Assembly: GCA_965226755.1 (NCBI GenBank)
Contig: CBDDDT010000004.1
Location: forward strand, 124,001 to 188,000
DNA: 64,000 nt
From: Bog-113 sp965226755
GTDB lineage: Bacteria > Acidobacteriota > Terriglobia > Bryobacterales > Bryobacteraceae
Reading direction: 5' to 3'
In this document: positions 49,761 to 59,808 of the stretch, piece by piece
How positions within the stretch are numbered: the first letter of the stretch is position 1
Layout: each line of letters begins with the position of its first letter
Notes under the pieces: model-generated
Told to the model about the DNA's origin: nothing
The model's database searches: none
What the model saw: the letters and a program-made list of their open reading frames with translations, nothing else
Position numbers and translations under genes: made by a program

Positions 49761-51947
49761 CTATTTCCCGGTCACTTCGGGCTTCGGCTCCGGAACCGCG
49801 ATCTCGCGCAGGAGCACGGAGCACCGCGCCGACAAATCATATGGTTTGTCGCAGTCCAGCACGACATCGTTCGCGTCAAACTCATGCCGGGTGTCCACCA
49901 TCGCCTCCCAGCAGTAACCCGGTCGCGCGGTCGGGAGTCGGAAGGAGATTGGTTCATGGCCCGGGTTGAGCAGCAGCAAAAAAGTGTCATCTACAATCGG
50001 CTCGCCGAACGCGTTCACGTCGTTCAACGTCTTGCCGTTCAGGCAGAGTCCAATGCACCGCACCCAGCCCGTGTTCCATTCCGCCGCTGACATCTCGCCG
50101 CCGTCCGGCCGCAGCCAGAGCAGGTCATGTTCCTGGGCGCCGTCCACCTCGAACTCCTCCGAGGACGGCTCGATCTTCCGGTCCTGGAAAAATTTGCGCC
50201 GATGCAGGTTCGGATGCGTTCTCCGGATCTGGATTAGCTTCCGCGTAAACTCCAGCAGAGCGCGCTGATCGTCATCCAGTGTCCAGTTCGTCCAACTGAT
50301 GACGTTGTCCTGAGCGTACGCGTTGTTGTTGCCCTCCTGCGTCCGCCCGACTTCGTCGCCGCCGCCGATCATCGGAACGCCCTGCGACACCAGCAGCGTC
50401 AGCAGGAAATTGCGCGCCTGCGTATGCCGCAGCTCCAGAATATCCGGATTGTCCGTCGGCCCTTCGACCCCGCAGTTCCATGAGTGGTTATCGTTGCCGC
50501 CGTCGCGGTTGTCTTCCCCGTTCGCTGCGTTGTGCTTATCGTTGTAGCTCACCAGATCGCTCAGCGTGAACCCGTCGTGCGCCGTGACGAAATTGATGCT
50601 CGCGCTCGGTTTGCGGCCGTCGCGCTTATACAGATCGCTCGACCCCGTCAGCCGGTATCCCAGTTCGGCGATCTGCCCTTCATCGCCCTTCCAGTACCGC
50701 CGCACCACGTCCCTATATTTGCCGTTCCACTCCGCCCACAATGGCGGGAAGTTGCCCACCTGGTAACCGCCCTCCCCTACATCCCACGGTTCGGCGATTA
50801 GCTTCACCTGCGAGATCACCGGGTCCTGGTTGATGATGTCGAAGAACGCCGACAGGCGGTCTACTTCATGTAATTCGCGCGCCAGCGCCGCCGCCAGATC
50901 GAAGCGGAACCCGTCCACGTGCATCTCCAGCACCCAATAGCGCAGGCTGTCCATTACCAGCTTGAGAACCTGCGGGTTCCGGATATTGATCGTGTTCCCG
51001 GTGCCCGTATAGTCCATGTAATAGCGCTCGTTCCCGCGCACCAGCCGGTAGTAAGTCGAGTTGTCCACGCCCCTGAAGCTCAGCGTCGGTCCCAGCTGAT
51101 TGCCTTCCGACGTGTGGTTATACACGACATCCAGGATCACCTCGATGCCCGCACGGTGAAGCGCCTTCACCATGTTCTTAAACTCCCCGATCTGCTCCCC
51201 GCTTCCGCCCGCGCTCGAGTAGCGCGCCGCGGGCGAGAAGTAGTTGATTGTGCTATACCCCCAGTACTCCTTCAATCCGAGATCCAGCAGCCGCTTATCG
51301 TCGATGAACTCATGCACCGGCATCAGTTCCACCGCCGTCACTCCCAGCTTCTTCAGATAGTCGATGGCCACCGGGTGCGCCAGCGCCCCATAGGTGCCGC
51401 GCAGATTCGGCGGAATATCGGGATGAAGTTCCGTGAACCCCTTTACATGCACCTCGTAAATCACCGAATCGTGCAGCGCGGTTGAAGGCGGCCTGTCGTT
51501 TTCCCAATCGAAGTGCGAACTGGTCACTACGCTCTTCGGTACTCCAGGCGCGCTGTCGCGATCGTCCTTCACCAGGTCGCCGTCCGGGTTTCCCAACTTG
51601 TACCCGAAAACCGGCTCGTCCCAGTTCACCTCCCCGCAGATCGCTTTCGCGTATGGGTCGATCAGGATCTTGGCGGGATTAAACCGCATCCCGCGATCGG
51701 GTTCATACGGTCCATGCACGCGATACCCGTAAAGCTGCCCCAGCTTGATGCCCGGCAGATAGCAATGCCAGATGGATCCGGTGTTCTCACGCAGTTCGAT
51801 CGTCTCGGCGCATCCGGCGTTCTCCGCCGCGAACAGGCATAGTTCAACCTTCGTGGCGCACTCCGAATAGATTGAGAAATTGACGCCTGTTCCGTCCCAG
51901 GTGGCGCCCTGGGGGTAGGCTTTGCCAGGCAGAATGGTTCTTTGCAT
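49761..51947 (-). CDS. glgX: Glycogen debranching enzyme GlgX
   Basis: A 728-residue isoamylase-type GH13 enzyme that cleaves alpha-1,6 branches of glycogen limit dextrins. The N-terminal CBM48 domain opens with GKAYPQGATWDGTGVNFSIYS. The catalytic barrel has VILDVVYNHTSEGN, MHVDGFRFDLAAALAR with the nucleophile Asp, LIAEPWDVGEGGYQVG with the acid/base Glu and NFVTAHDGFTLSDLVSYN. The C-terminal beta domain is complete. The AAAAGGA purine stretch directly abuts the ATG, an unusually short spacing. It lies 24 bp after treZ and ends the trehalose/glucan operon; its product would supply linear chains for TreY. Confidence 0.94.
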   Translation of the reverse strand: MQRTILPGKAYPQGATWDGTGVNFSIYSECATKVELCLFAAENAGCAETIELRENTGSIWHCYLPGIKLGQLYGYRVHGPYEPDRGMRFNPAKILIDPYAKAICGEVNWDEPVFGYKLGNPDGDLVKDDRDSAPGVPKSVVTSSHFDWENDRPPSTALHDSVIYEVHVKGFTELHPDIPPNLRGTYGALAHPVAIDYLKKLGVTAVELMPVHEFIDDKRLLDLGLKEYWGYSTINYFSPAARYSSAGGSGEQIGEFKNMVKALHRAGIEVILDVVYNHTSEGNQLGPTLSFRGVDNSTYYRLVRGNERYYMDYTGTGNTINIRNPQVLKLVMDSLRYWVLEMHVDGFRFDLAAALARELHEVDRLSAFFDIINQDPVISQVKLIAEPWDVGEGGYQVGNFPPLWAEWNGKYRDVVRRYWKGDEGQIAELGYRLTGSSDLYKRDGRKPSASINFVTAHDGFTLSDLVSYNDKHNAANGEDNRDGGNDNHSWNCGVEGPTDNPDILELRHTQARNFLLTLLVSQGVPMIGGGDEVGRTQEGNNNAYAQDNVISWTNWTLDDDQRALLEFTRKLIQIRRTHPNLHRRKFFQDRKIEPSSEEFEVDGAQEHDLLWLRPDGGEMSAAEWNTGWVRCIGLCLNGKTLNDVNAFGEPIVDDTFLLLLNPGHEPISFRLPTARPGYCWEAMVDTRHEFDANDVVLDCDKPYDLSARCSVLLREIAVPEPKPEVTGK

Positions 51948-51971
51948 TCCTTTTGTAAGAATTAGATCGTC

Positions 51972-53693
51972 CTAACGTCCGTTCAGCACTATACAACTGA
52001 TCGGAGGAAGTACTATCAGCCCGTCTTCTACTCGGGCGTCATTATCGGAGGCTAGCAGGATCGCGCCGCCGTTCGTGAACCGGAATTCCTGCGTCTGGGA
52101 TGCCAGATTACAGAACAGGTGGGTCGGGCCGCGCGTGACGTGAATCCAGTCTTCGCCCCATGCCACCGCCAAGTCTTCCCCGCGCGCGGAACTCAGGGAC
52201 GCCAGCGACTTCCGCAGCCGGATCAGCGCCCGGTGCCATTCCAAAAGTTCCAGGTGCTCCCCGTCCCCGATCTCCCCCCAATCCAGATGCGACCGCCGGA
52301 ACGTCTCCGGATCCTGTGGGTCCGGAACATCCTCTGGCCGCCATCCGAAAGCCGCGAACTCGCGCTTGCGTCCTTCCGACACCACGCGGCCTAGACCCTC
52401 CTCGTGGTTCGTGAAGTACTGGAACGGCGACGACGCCCCGAACTCTTCCCCTTGAAACAGCATCGGGATGAACGGCGACGTCAGCACCAGCGCCGCCCCG
52501 ATCTTCGCCCGTCCAACGCTCGCCAGGTGCGAAATGCGCTCGCCGCGCGCCCGGTTGCCCACCTGATCGTGTGTCTGCAGATACCCCAGGAACCGATGGC
52601 TGGAAACTCCCGTGGCCGGTCTTCCATGCGCCCGACCCCGGTGCTTCGACATCTTTCCGTCGTAAACAAAGGTGTTTTTCAAAGCTTCGGCGATGGCCCC
52701 CACGCCGCCGAAGTCTTCATAGTAACCATTGGTCTCGCGCGCCAGAACGGCATGCAACGCGTGGTGAAAGTCGTCGCTCCACTGAGCATCCATTCCGTAT
52801 CCGCCGATCTCGGGCGGCTTCACCACGCGCGGATCGTTTAGGTCGCTCTCCGCGATGAGAATTTTGGCGCGCCCCAGGCTCGCTTCCAGCGAGCGGACTT
52901 CCTCGCGGAGTTGCTCCAGAAAGTGGACGGCGGAGGCATCCATCAGCGCATGCACCGCATCCAGACGCAAACCATCAAAATGGTAATCGCTCAGCCACAT
53001 CCGCGCGTTATCGGCGAAAAAGCGGCGCACCTCGAAACTCCCCGATCCATCCAGATTGACCGCTTCCCCCCACGGCGTCGCATAGTGGTTCGTAAAGTAA
53101 GGGCCGAACCGGCTCAGGTAATTGCCCGTGGGTCCCAGGTGGTTGTAAACGACGTCCAGCAGAACCGCCAGCCCGCGCGCGTGACAAGCATCCACCAATC
53201 GCTTCAGTCCGTCAGGACCGCCGTAGACATGGTGCGGGGCAAACAGATCCACCCCATCGTAGCCCCAGCCCCAGTCGCCTGAGAACTCATTCACCGGCAT
53301 CAATTCCACATGCGTAACGCCGAGTCCCCGCAAATAATCGAGCCGCTCGATGGCGCTCTCAAACGTTCCGCCCGGAGTGAACGTGCCGATGTGTAACTCG
53401 TAGAGAATCGCCGAAGCCAGCGGCGCGGGCTGCCAATCCTGGTCGCTCCAGGAGAACGCGTTCTGGTCGAACGTTCTCGAAGCCCCGTGCACCCCGTACG
53501 GCTGCCAGGCCGAGCGCGGATCAGGCACGGCGTTTCCGCCATCCAGGACGAAGAAAAAGTCGCTTCCTAAACCCGCCTCGGCAATCGCGGCCTGCCACCA
53601 ACCGCCGCCATCGGACGCCATCGCGTGGTCCAGGCCGCCAGTCCGCACCGCGAGCTTTTTCGCGGCGGGCGCCCACACACGGAAAGTCCACAT
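51972..53693 (-). CDS. treZ: Malto-oligosyltrehalose trehalohydrolase
   Basis: Releases trehalose from the maltooligosyl-trehalose made by TreY. The 573 residues start MWTFRVWAPAAKKL (CBM48-like domain). The GH13 barrel has VLLDVVYNHLGPTGNYLS, GLRLDAVHALMD with the nucleophile, ILIAESDLNDPR with the acid/base Glu and YLQTHDQVGNRARGER, all typical of TreZ. The ATG at 53693 overlaps the treY stop as TGATG. The frame stays open upstream to 54149, but those residues are an Arg/Gly-rich shadow of treY. Length and domain order are normal. Confidence 0.95.
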   Translation of the reverse strand: MWTFRVWAPAAKKLAVRTGGLDHAMASDGGGWWQAAIAEAGLGSDFFFVLDGGNAVPDPRSAWQPYGVHGASRTFDQNAFSWSDQDWQPAPLASAILYELHIGTFTPGGTFESAIERLDYLRGLGVTHVELMPVNEFSGDWGWGYDGVDLFAPHHVYGGPDGLKRLVDACHARGLAVLLDVVYNHLGPTGNYLSRFGPYFTNHYATPWGEAVNLDGSGSFEVRRFFADNARMWLSDYHFDGLRLDAVHALMDASAVHFLEQLREEVRSLEASLGRAKILIAESDLNDPRVVKPPEIGGYGMDAQWSDDFHHALHAVLARETNGYYEDFGGVGAIAEALKNTFVYDGKMSKHRGRAHGRPATGVSSHRFLGYLQTHDQVGNRARGERISHLASVGRAKIGAALVLTSPFIPMLFQGEEFGASSPFQYFTNHEEGLGRVVSEGRKREFAAFGWRPEDVPDPQDPETFRRSHLDWGEIGDGEHLELLEWHRALIRLRKSLASLSSARGEDLAVAWGEDWIHVTRGPTHLFCNLASQTQEFRFTNGGAILLASDNDARVEDGLIVLPPISCIVLNGR

Positions 53694-56353
53694 CAGGCGC
53701 CCCGCTCCTTCACCAGCAGCGCGACCGGGAACCGCGCCAGCAGATCCCCCAGACGCGCGTCGCCGCCATTCACCATGTCGCCGGTCAATCGGTTGCGCCA
53801 ATGCCCCGCCGGAAGCTCGACCCGGGTATCGCCCCAGTTCCCGCCCAGTTTGAGCGGCAGCCGCGGCGCCACGGTGACCACATCTTCCCCACGCCGGAAC
53901 GCCACCACATGCTCCGCCTTTTCGCCGGTCGCCTCCATCGCCGTGTACGCGCCGGACTTCCCGAAGCTCTCCGGCCGCTCTCGCCGCAGCAGCAGAGCCT
54001 GATGCACGGTCCACAGCTTCGGAAGCCCTTCTTCGCTCCGCCTCTGGATCTTCTCGGCGCTCAGTCCGCCGAGTTCCGCGAGCAGCCTCTCGCGCAATGC
54101 GTAATCCACCGGCCTGCGATTGTCGGGATCCACCAGGCTTCCATCCCAAAGCTCCGTCCCCTGGTACATGTCCGGCACGCCGGGCGCGGTCGTCTTCAAC
54201 AGAACCTGCGCGAGCGAATTCGTGCGTCCCGGCCCGATCAGTCTGTTTGTAAAGCGCTCCACGTCGGCCACGAATTCCTTGTCCGCGAAGATCGCATCAA
54301 TGAATCGGTTCAGCACCTTCTCGAACTGCTCGTTCGGATTCAGCCAAGAGGTATGCTGCTTAGCCTCCCGGCAGGCTTTCAGCATGTAAGCCTTCAGCCG
54401 CTCCGGCGTGATCGGCCACGCGCCCGCTAAAGTCTGATAGAGCAGGTACTCGGTGTTGCGGTCGGGCAAGCCATCTTCCCGATAGCGCTCGATCGCGACC
54501 GACCAACGGCACGCCGCGTCCCGCCATTCGCCCGGAATCTCCGAGAGCAGCGAAATCCGCGCCCGTACATCCTCGCTTCGCTTGGTGTCGTGCGTCGATG
54601 TGCAGACCATCGTCTCCGGATGGAGTCTTTGCAGTTCGCCGCAGAACCGGTGAAACTCCGCCACTTCCACGCCGAATCGTCCCGGATCGCCGCCCACTTC
54701 ATTGAGAGACGTGAGCCGGTTGTACGCGTAAAACGTGGTATCCTCCACGCCCTTCGCCATCGCCGGCCCCGTAAATTGCTGAAAGCGCAAAACGAATTCC
54801 GCCTCCGGCGCGCTGCGCGATTCCAGGGTCAGCACGCGCCGCAGAAAATCGAACAGCTCCGCGTCCAGATCCGGACGGCGCACCCGCGCCGCCGCGATCG
54901 CGGCGTCAATGTACCGGATGTCGGTTGCGGTCACCTCGCCGTAATCCGCTCGCACGTACGTGCGGTACACCGGAAAACACGCGACCACTTCCCGCACCGC
55001 ATGGTGAATATCATGCCGCGTGTAATCCCGGTGATCGCGATCGCTCTCGCAGATCTGCATAAACAGAGCGGTCAGGCGGTTCACGTCGCTGCCCAGGACG
55101 TCGCGCTCCACCAGGAGCTTATTGGCGTGAGCCACCTCGGCATACTCCACTGGCTGCTCGGTGAACTCGCCGTAAAACTCGGTCGCCGGCGCTTCGCCCG
55201 ACGAATCGACAAAGAGCCCGTTTAGAACATTGAGAAAATCGTACCCCGTCGTTCCCGCAACCGGCCAGTCTTCGGGCAGCGTTTCGCCCGGCTCCAGAAT
55301 CTTCTCGCAAACGATCCACGCTTTGGGCGCCGCCCGCGCCAGCCGCTCGAAATATTGCCGCGGATCCAGCAGCCCGTCCGGGTGATCGATCCGGAGCCCG
55401 TCCACCACGCCGCGGTCCAGCCAATCGATCAGCAGCCGGTGCGTATCGTCGAAAACCTGCTGCGATTCGATGCGCAGTCCAACCAGCGTGTTCACGTCGA
55501 AGAAACGGCGGTGGCCGAGTTCCCGCCCCGCCGTCTTCCAGAACGACACCCGGTAGTTTTGCCGCTCCAGCAGCTCATCCAGACGGTCAACATTTTCATT
55601 GACTCGCGCCACGCCGCGGTCAATGGCCTCGCATACCTCCCGACGCTCTTGGCAAAGCCGCGTCAATAAGCCCCGAATCACCTGTTTATCACGATGGCGC
55701 TCCAGCAGCCGCGCGCGATCGGTGATGGTGGGCGCGGGCAGACGCGCCAAAGAGCTCGCCAGAAATCCCAGGTCTTCCGAATTCGCCTCGCGCGCCGCTT
55801 CCGCCAGCACCTCGCTCATGGAACGCGGGGCCGCCGGCAGCACGTGATCGAAGTAGCGGAATTCAAAGCCGCCCCCGTGCCGCGCGAGCTTGATCTGCCC
55901 GTCTTTCAGAACACGGCCATAATGCTCGCCCAAAATGGGCGCCAGCACCTTGTTGCGCAGCTTCTCTTCCGGCGGATGCCACTCCACGTCGAAGTACGAT
56001 GCGTAGGGGCTTGCCGGTCCATTCTCCAGCACATCCCACCACCAGGCGTTCTCCGGACCCGTGATCGCCATGTGGTTGGGAACGATATCGAGCACCTGCC
56101 CAAGCTGGTGCCGCCCCAGCGTCTGGCAGAATCGCTCATGCGCCGCCGCGCCTCCTAGTTCCTCGTTCACGCGGCTATGATCCACCACGTCGTATCCATG
56201 CATGCTGCCCTTGGCGGCTTGCAGATACGGAGAGGTATAGACGTGCGAAATGCCCAGCGCGTGCAAGTAGCCGGCGATCGCGCCGGCGGCATCGAAGTCG
56301 AAGCCGGCATGCAGTTGCAGGCGGTACGTCGCGAGCGGCGCGGGCCGGTTCAC
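53693..56353 (-). CDS. treY: Maltooligosyl trehalose synthase
   Basis: An 886-residue intramolecular transglucosidase that converts the reducing end of a maltooligosaccharide into a trehalose unit. It starts at GTG 56353 (MNRPAPLATYRLQLHAGFDF), overlapping the stop of treS-mak as GTGA. Conserved parts: LGQVLDIVPNHMAITGPEN, DGLRIDHPDGLLDPRQYF with the nucleophile, AWIVCEKILEPGETLPEDW with the acid/base Glu, GTTGYDFLN and CTSTHDTKRSEDVRAR. Length is in the upper normal range for TreY. The following treZ start overlaps its stop, so TreY and TreZ are made in step. Confidence 0.96.
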   Translation of the reverse strand: MNRPAPLATYRLQLHAGFDFDAAGAIAGYLHALGISHVYTSPYLQAAKGSMHGYDVVDHSRVNEELGGAAAHERFCQTLGRHQLGQVLDIVPNHMAITGPENAWWWDVLENGPASPYASYFDVEWHPPEEKLRNKVLAPILGEHYGRVLKDGQIKLARHGGGFEFRYFDHVLPAAPRSMSEVLAEAAREANSEDLGFLASSLARLPAPTITDRARLLERHRDKQVIRGLLTRLCQERREVCEAIDRGVARVNENVDRLDELLERQNYRVSFWKTAGRELGHRRFFDVNTLVGLRIESQQVFDDTHRLLIDWLDRGVVDGLRIDHPDGLLDPRQYFERLARAAPKAWIVCEKILEPGETLPEDWPVAGTTGYDFLNVLNGLFVDSSGEAPATEFYGEFTEQPVEYAEVAHANKLLVERDVLGSDVNRLTALFMQICESDRDHRDYTRHDIHHAVREVVACFPVYRTYVRADYGEVTATDIRYIDAAIAAARVRRPDLDAELFDFLRRVLTLESRSAPEAEFVLRFQQFTGPAMAKGVEDTTFYAYNRLTSLNEVGGDPGRFGVEVAEFHRFCGELQRLHPETMVCTSTHDTKRSEDVRARISLLSEIPGEWRDAACRWSVAIERYREDGLPDRNTEYLLYQTLAGAWPITPERLKAYMLKACREAKQHTSWLNPNEQFEKVLNRFIDAIFADKEFVADVERFTNRLIGPGRTNSLAQVLLKTTAPGVPDMYQGTELWDGSLVDPDNRRPVDYALRERLLAELGGLSAEKIQRRSEEGLPKLWTVHQALLLRRERPESFGKSGAYTAMEATGEKAEHVVAFRRGEDVVTVAPRLPLKLGGNWGDTRVELPAGHWRNRLTGDMVNGGDARLGDLLARFPVALLVKERGA

Positions 56354-59300
56354 CGCGTCCCCTCCGACCCCGCGCGCCGGTTCAGCAGATGCAGAATGGA
56401 ACGCGCTCCCAGCCGCACCTGCTCAGGATTTTGCTCGAGATCGTGGGAGATCGCGCGCATCGCTTCCTCCAGCTGCAACACCTCCAACAGGTGATGCATG
56501 TCGCTCGCCGCGGACGGCAGCATCTCGGCTACTCCCGGCGCCGCGAGATAGCCCCTCAGGAATTCGGACCCCGCCCAGCCGTACCAACGCGCCGCGACCG
56601 TCTCGAGAACTTCCTCCGGAGCGTCCGGATGGGCGACGCCCGCGGCCCGGCCATAAATCACGCCATGCGAAGCGAAGTAGAGCGATTGCAGAAGTCCGGC
56701 CACATCCCGCAGCGGCGATCTTTTAATCCGCCGTTCTCCCAGCGGTCGCTCCACATCTCCTTCAAAGTCGATGATGTAAAAATCTTTGCCGGTGTACAGC
56801 ACCTGCCGCAGGTCGAAATCGCCATGGATGCGGATCCGCTTGCCGCTCATCCGGCTTTCGCGCAGAATCTGAAGCTGCGCCGTGAGCCCGTCTTCGCGGC
56901 CGAGCAACTCCTCGCAATCCGCGCGGGCCGCTGGCGCCAGCGCGCCAAGGCTGCCCCTCACCCGCTCGACCATGCGGTTCTTCTGTCCCAGCAAAGAGTG
57001 GTATAGCCCCAGCCGGTAGAACTCGCTGAACGGCTCCGGCGCGAAGTCGGGCTCGTTGGTGGACGCCATGGCCACATGCAGTTCCCCTAGCCGTCGCCCG
57101 AGCAGTTGGAGGTGATCGAGAAACGCTCCCATCATCGTTCTCGCCTCATCAGGCGCTTTCTCCCCGTCCAGAGATCCCGCGCCCGGCTGCGTCGCCGCAA
57201 AATATCCCGGCTCATTCGCCAACGCCGTCTCAAAGAATACGCTCACGCTGTCCAGCGTGTATTCCATGGCGCTCGTCTCGTGCGGAATGAATTCGTGCGC
57301 CACCCCGATGGTCAGCGGCTCTTCATTCTGCCCGCGATACTCCAGCCATCCGGCCAGCCGGGCCGTGCGCGGCGGTTCGCGCAAAGATCCCAGGAACTGC
57401 CCGATTTCCAGCTCCGGGTGCTTGCCCTGCTCCAGCCGCCGGAAGACTTTCAGAATGAAGCGCTCACCGAACTTGATCGACGTTCCGTACTGATCGGCCT
57501 TGCACAGTGACGATTCCAGACTGGGGTCGTGCTGCCAAATCTTCCGGAACGCGTTGGTATGCGCTCCCACCAGCACGCCGTTTTCGCCCGCGAAGCGCCG
57601 CCGCCGCGACACCGCGCTCAGCAGTTCGTCGCGAAATTGCGGACTGTGCGATCCCCCATAAACGATTCCCTCGCGGCCCTCCGCCGTGCGCACCCGGCTC
57701 AACACCACCTGCGGAGCTTCCCGCAGAACTTCCTCCGCGCGCGCCCCTTCCACCAGGCTGAGCGAAATCGAGTAAAGCTCGGAATCGCCGCCGCTGTACT
57801 CGAACCGCAGCAACACCAGCCAGGACTTGACCGCCGGAAAGGCGATTACGTCGTGAAACACCACCGCCGCCACTTCGCGAGCTTTACCCTGGAACCATCG
57901 CCGCGCCCGCACCAGGTGCGGCAGATATCGCTCCAGGTCCCGCCGGTTCTCGCCCACCATCACGCTGTCCCAGGTAGCCACGCCGAAGGTGGGAATCGAA
58001 CTCAGATCTTCCGGCGAGCGAAGCCACTCCTGTTCCACCCGCGCCGGCTCCAGCGAAAACCAGAAGAAAGCGTGCGGCGCCAGCGAAAGAAAATATGGCT
58101 CCTCGCAGATGGGCGGAAACGCGGTGTTGCCGAACATCTCGAGCGGCGCCATGCCCTGGAACTCCCGCAGATCCAGATAAACGCCCTGCGCCACGCGCGA
58201 GAGATTGGCGACCACCAGAATGCATTCGTTCTCGTAGCGCCGCACAAACGCCAGGATGCGCCGGTTCTCCGGAAACAGAAATTCCAGCGTCCCGCGCCCG
58301 AAAGCTCTCGACTGTTTGCGTTTGCTGATCAGCCGCTTCATCCACCACAACAGCGAGTGGGAGTTGTTCTGCTGGTTCTCCACGTTCAATGCTTCGTAGT
58401 GATACTCGGGATCAATGACGATTGGCAGATAGAGCCGCTGCGGATTGGCCGTTGAAAAGCCGCCGTTCCGATCGCGATTCCACTGCATCGGCGTGCGCAC
58501 GCCGTTGCGGTCGCCCAGATAGAAGTTGTCTCCCATGCCAATTTCGTCGCCGTAGTAAATCACCGGCGTTCCCGGCATTGAAAAGAGCAGCCCGTTCAGC
58601 AGTTCGATGCGGCGCCGGTCATTCTCCAGCAGGGGCGCGAGACGGCGGCGAATCCCCAGATTGATCCGCATATTCCGGTCGTGCGCATAAACCCGGTACA
58701 TGTAATCGCGCTCTTCGTCCGTCACCATTTCGAGCGTGAGCTCGTCGTGATTGCGCAGAAACAGCGCCCACTGGCACGTCTCCGGAATCTGCGGCGTGAT
58801 CTGCAAAATATCGGTAATCGGATACCGGTCCCCCATCCGCGTGGACATGAACAGGCGCGGCATCACCGGAAAGTGAAACGCCATCTGGCACTCGTCGCCT
58901 TTGCCGAAGTAGGCCACGGCGTCTTCGGGCCACTGGTTCGCCTCGGCGAGCAGCATGCGGTTGTGAAACTTTGAATCGATGTGCGCGCGCAACTCGCGCA
59001 GAAAGGCATGCGTCTCGGGCAGGTTTTCGCAGTCCGTTCCCTCGCGTTCGTATAGATAGGGCACGGCGTCTAATCGCAGTCCATCTACGCCCATCTCGAA
59101 CCAGAAATCAACCGCGTCGATCATCATCTGCCGGACTTCCGGGTTATCGAAGTTCAGATCGGGCTGATGCGAATAGAAGCGGTGCCAATAGTAAGCCTTC
59201 GCTTCCGCATCCCACGTCCAATTGGACGTTTCGAAATCCTTGAATATGATCCGTGCATCCTGATATCGCTCCGGCGTGTCGCTCCAGACGTAGAACTCGC

Positions 59301-59700
59301 GCCACCGCGAACCGGCCGGCGCCCGCCGCGCGCGCTGAAACCAAGTGTGCTGATCAGATGTGTGATTTAGAACCAATTCGCTGATTACCCGAATGCCGCG
59401 CCGGTGAGCTTCGGCCAGGAATACCTGGAAATCGCGCAGCGTGCCGTACGAGGGGTGAATATTGTTGTAATCGGAGATGTCGTAACCATCGTCCTTCCAA
59501 GGCGAGGGACAAAACGGCAGCACCCACAACGCGGTGACCCCCAAATCCGCCAAATACGCGAGCCGGTGCGTCAAACCCCGAAAATCGCCCATTCCGTCGC
59601 CGTCGCTATCCTGGAAGGCGCGCACGTGAACTTCGTAGATAATGGCGTCCTTAAACCACAGCGGATCGGACGAGAGCGAGCTTTCTGTATGTTTGGCCAT
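56350..59700 (-). CDS. treS: Trehalose synthase fused to maltokinase (TreS-Mak)
   Basis: A 1116-residue two-enzyme fusion. The TreS part (about 1-560) interconverts trehalose and maltose. It has YEVHVRAFQDSDGDGMGDF, RVISELVLNHTSDQHTWF, GVDGLRLDAVPYLYERE with the nucleophile, LLAEANQWPEDAVAYFG with the acid/base Glu and FLRNHDELTLEMV. The maltokinase part (about 590-1116) makes maltose-1-phosphate with ATP. It shows RIHGDFDLRQVLYTG with the catalytic Asp, YIIDFEGDVERPLGERR and SPLRDVAGLLQSLYF. Maltose-1-phosphate is the donor of GlgE glucan synthesis; glgE itself is not in this window. ATG 59700 matches the family start; a GTG at 59730 is an in-frame alternative. First gene of the operon. Confidence 0.95.
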   Translation of the reverse strand: MAKHTESSLSSDPLWFKDAIIYEVHVRAFQDSDGDGMGDFRGLTHRLAYLADLGVTALWVLPFCPSPWKDDGYDISDYNNIHPSYGTLRDFQVFLAEAHRRGIRVISELVLNHTSDQHTWFQRARRAPAGSRWREFYVWSDTPERYQDARIIFKDFETSNWTWDAEAKAYYWHRFYSHQPDLNFDNPEVRQMMIDAVDFWFEMGVDGLRLDAVPYLYEREGTDCENLPETHAFLRELRAHIDSKFHNRMLLAEANQWPEDAVAYFGKGDECQMAFHFPVMPRLFMSTRMGDRYPITDILQITPQIPETCQWALFLRNHDELTLEMVTDEERDYMYRVYAHDRNMRINLGIRRRLAPLLENDRRRIELLNGLLFSMPGTPVIYYGDEIGMGDNFYLGDRNGVRTPMQWNRDRNGGFSTANPQRLYLPIVIDPEYHYEALNVENQQNNSHSLLWWMKRLISKRKQSRAFGRGTLEFLFPENRRILAFVRRYENECILVVANLSRVAQGVYLDLREFQGMAPLEMFGNTAFPPICEEPYFLSLAPHAFFWFSLEPARVEQEWLRSPEDLSSIPTFGVATWDSVMVGENRRDLERYLPHLVRARRWFQGKAREVAAVVFHDVIAFPAVKSWLVLLRFEYSGGDSELYSISLSLVEGARAEEVLREAPQVVLSRVRTAEGREGIVYGGSHSPQFRDELLSAVSRRRRFAGENGVLVGAHTNAFRKIWQHDPSLESSLCKADQYGTSIKFGERFILKVFRRLEQGKHPELEIGQFLGSLREPPRTARLAGWLEYRGQNEEPLTIGVAHEFIPHETSAMEYTLDSVSVFFETALANEPGYFAATQPGAGSLDGEKAPDEARTMMGAFLDHLQLLGRRLGELHVAMASTNEPDFAPEPFSEFYRLGLYHSLLGQKNRMVERVRGSLGALAPAARADCEELLGREDGLTAQLQILRESRMSGKRIRIHGDFDLRQVLYTGKDFYIIDFEGDVERPLGERRIKRSPLRDVAGLLQSLYFASHGVIYGRAAGVAHPDAPEEVLETVAARWYGWAGSEFLRGYLAAPGVAEMLPSAASDMHHLLEVLQLEEAMRAISHDLEQNPEQVRLGARSILHLLNRRAGSEGTR

Positions 59701-59808
59701 TGTTAGGAACGGGTATCGTTGCAAAAGCACTTTGAGTGCCTAAGCTTAAGTAACCATAGCCTGTTCAGCCGCTTGCGCGAAACGCAAAAGCTGCCAAACT
59801 GAAAAGCC

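Noticed and set aside
53694..54149. N-terminal extension of treZ
   Set aside because: Arg/Gly/Ala-rich residues are an alternative frame of treY; TreZ proteins start at MWTFRVWAP-like sequence.
57529..58455. 308-codon plus-strand ORF
   Set aside because: Antisense to treS-mak; no domain seen.
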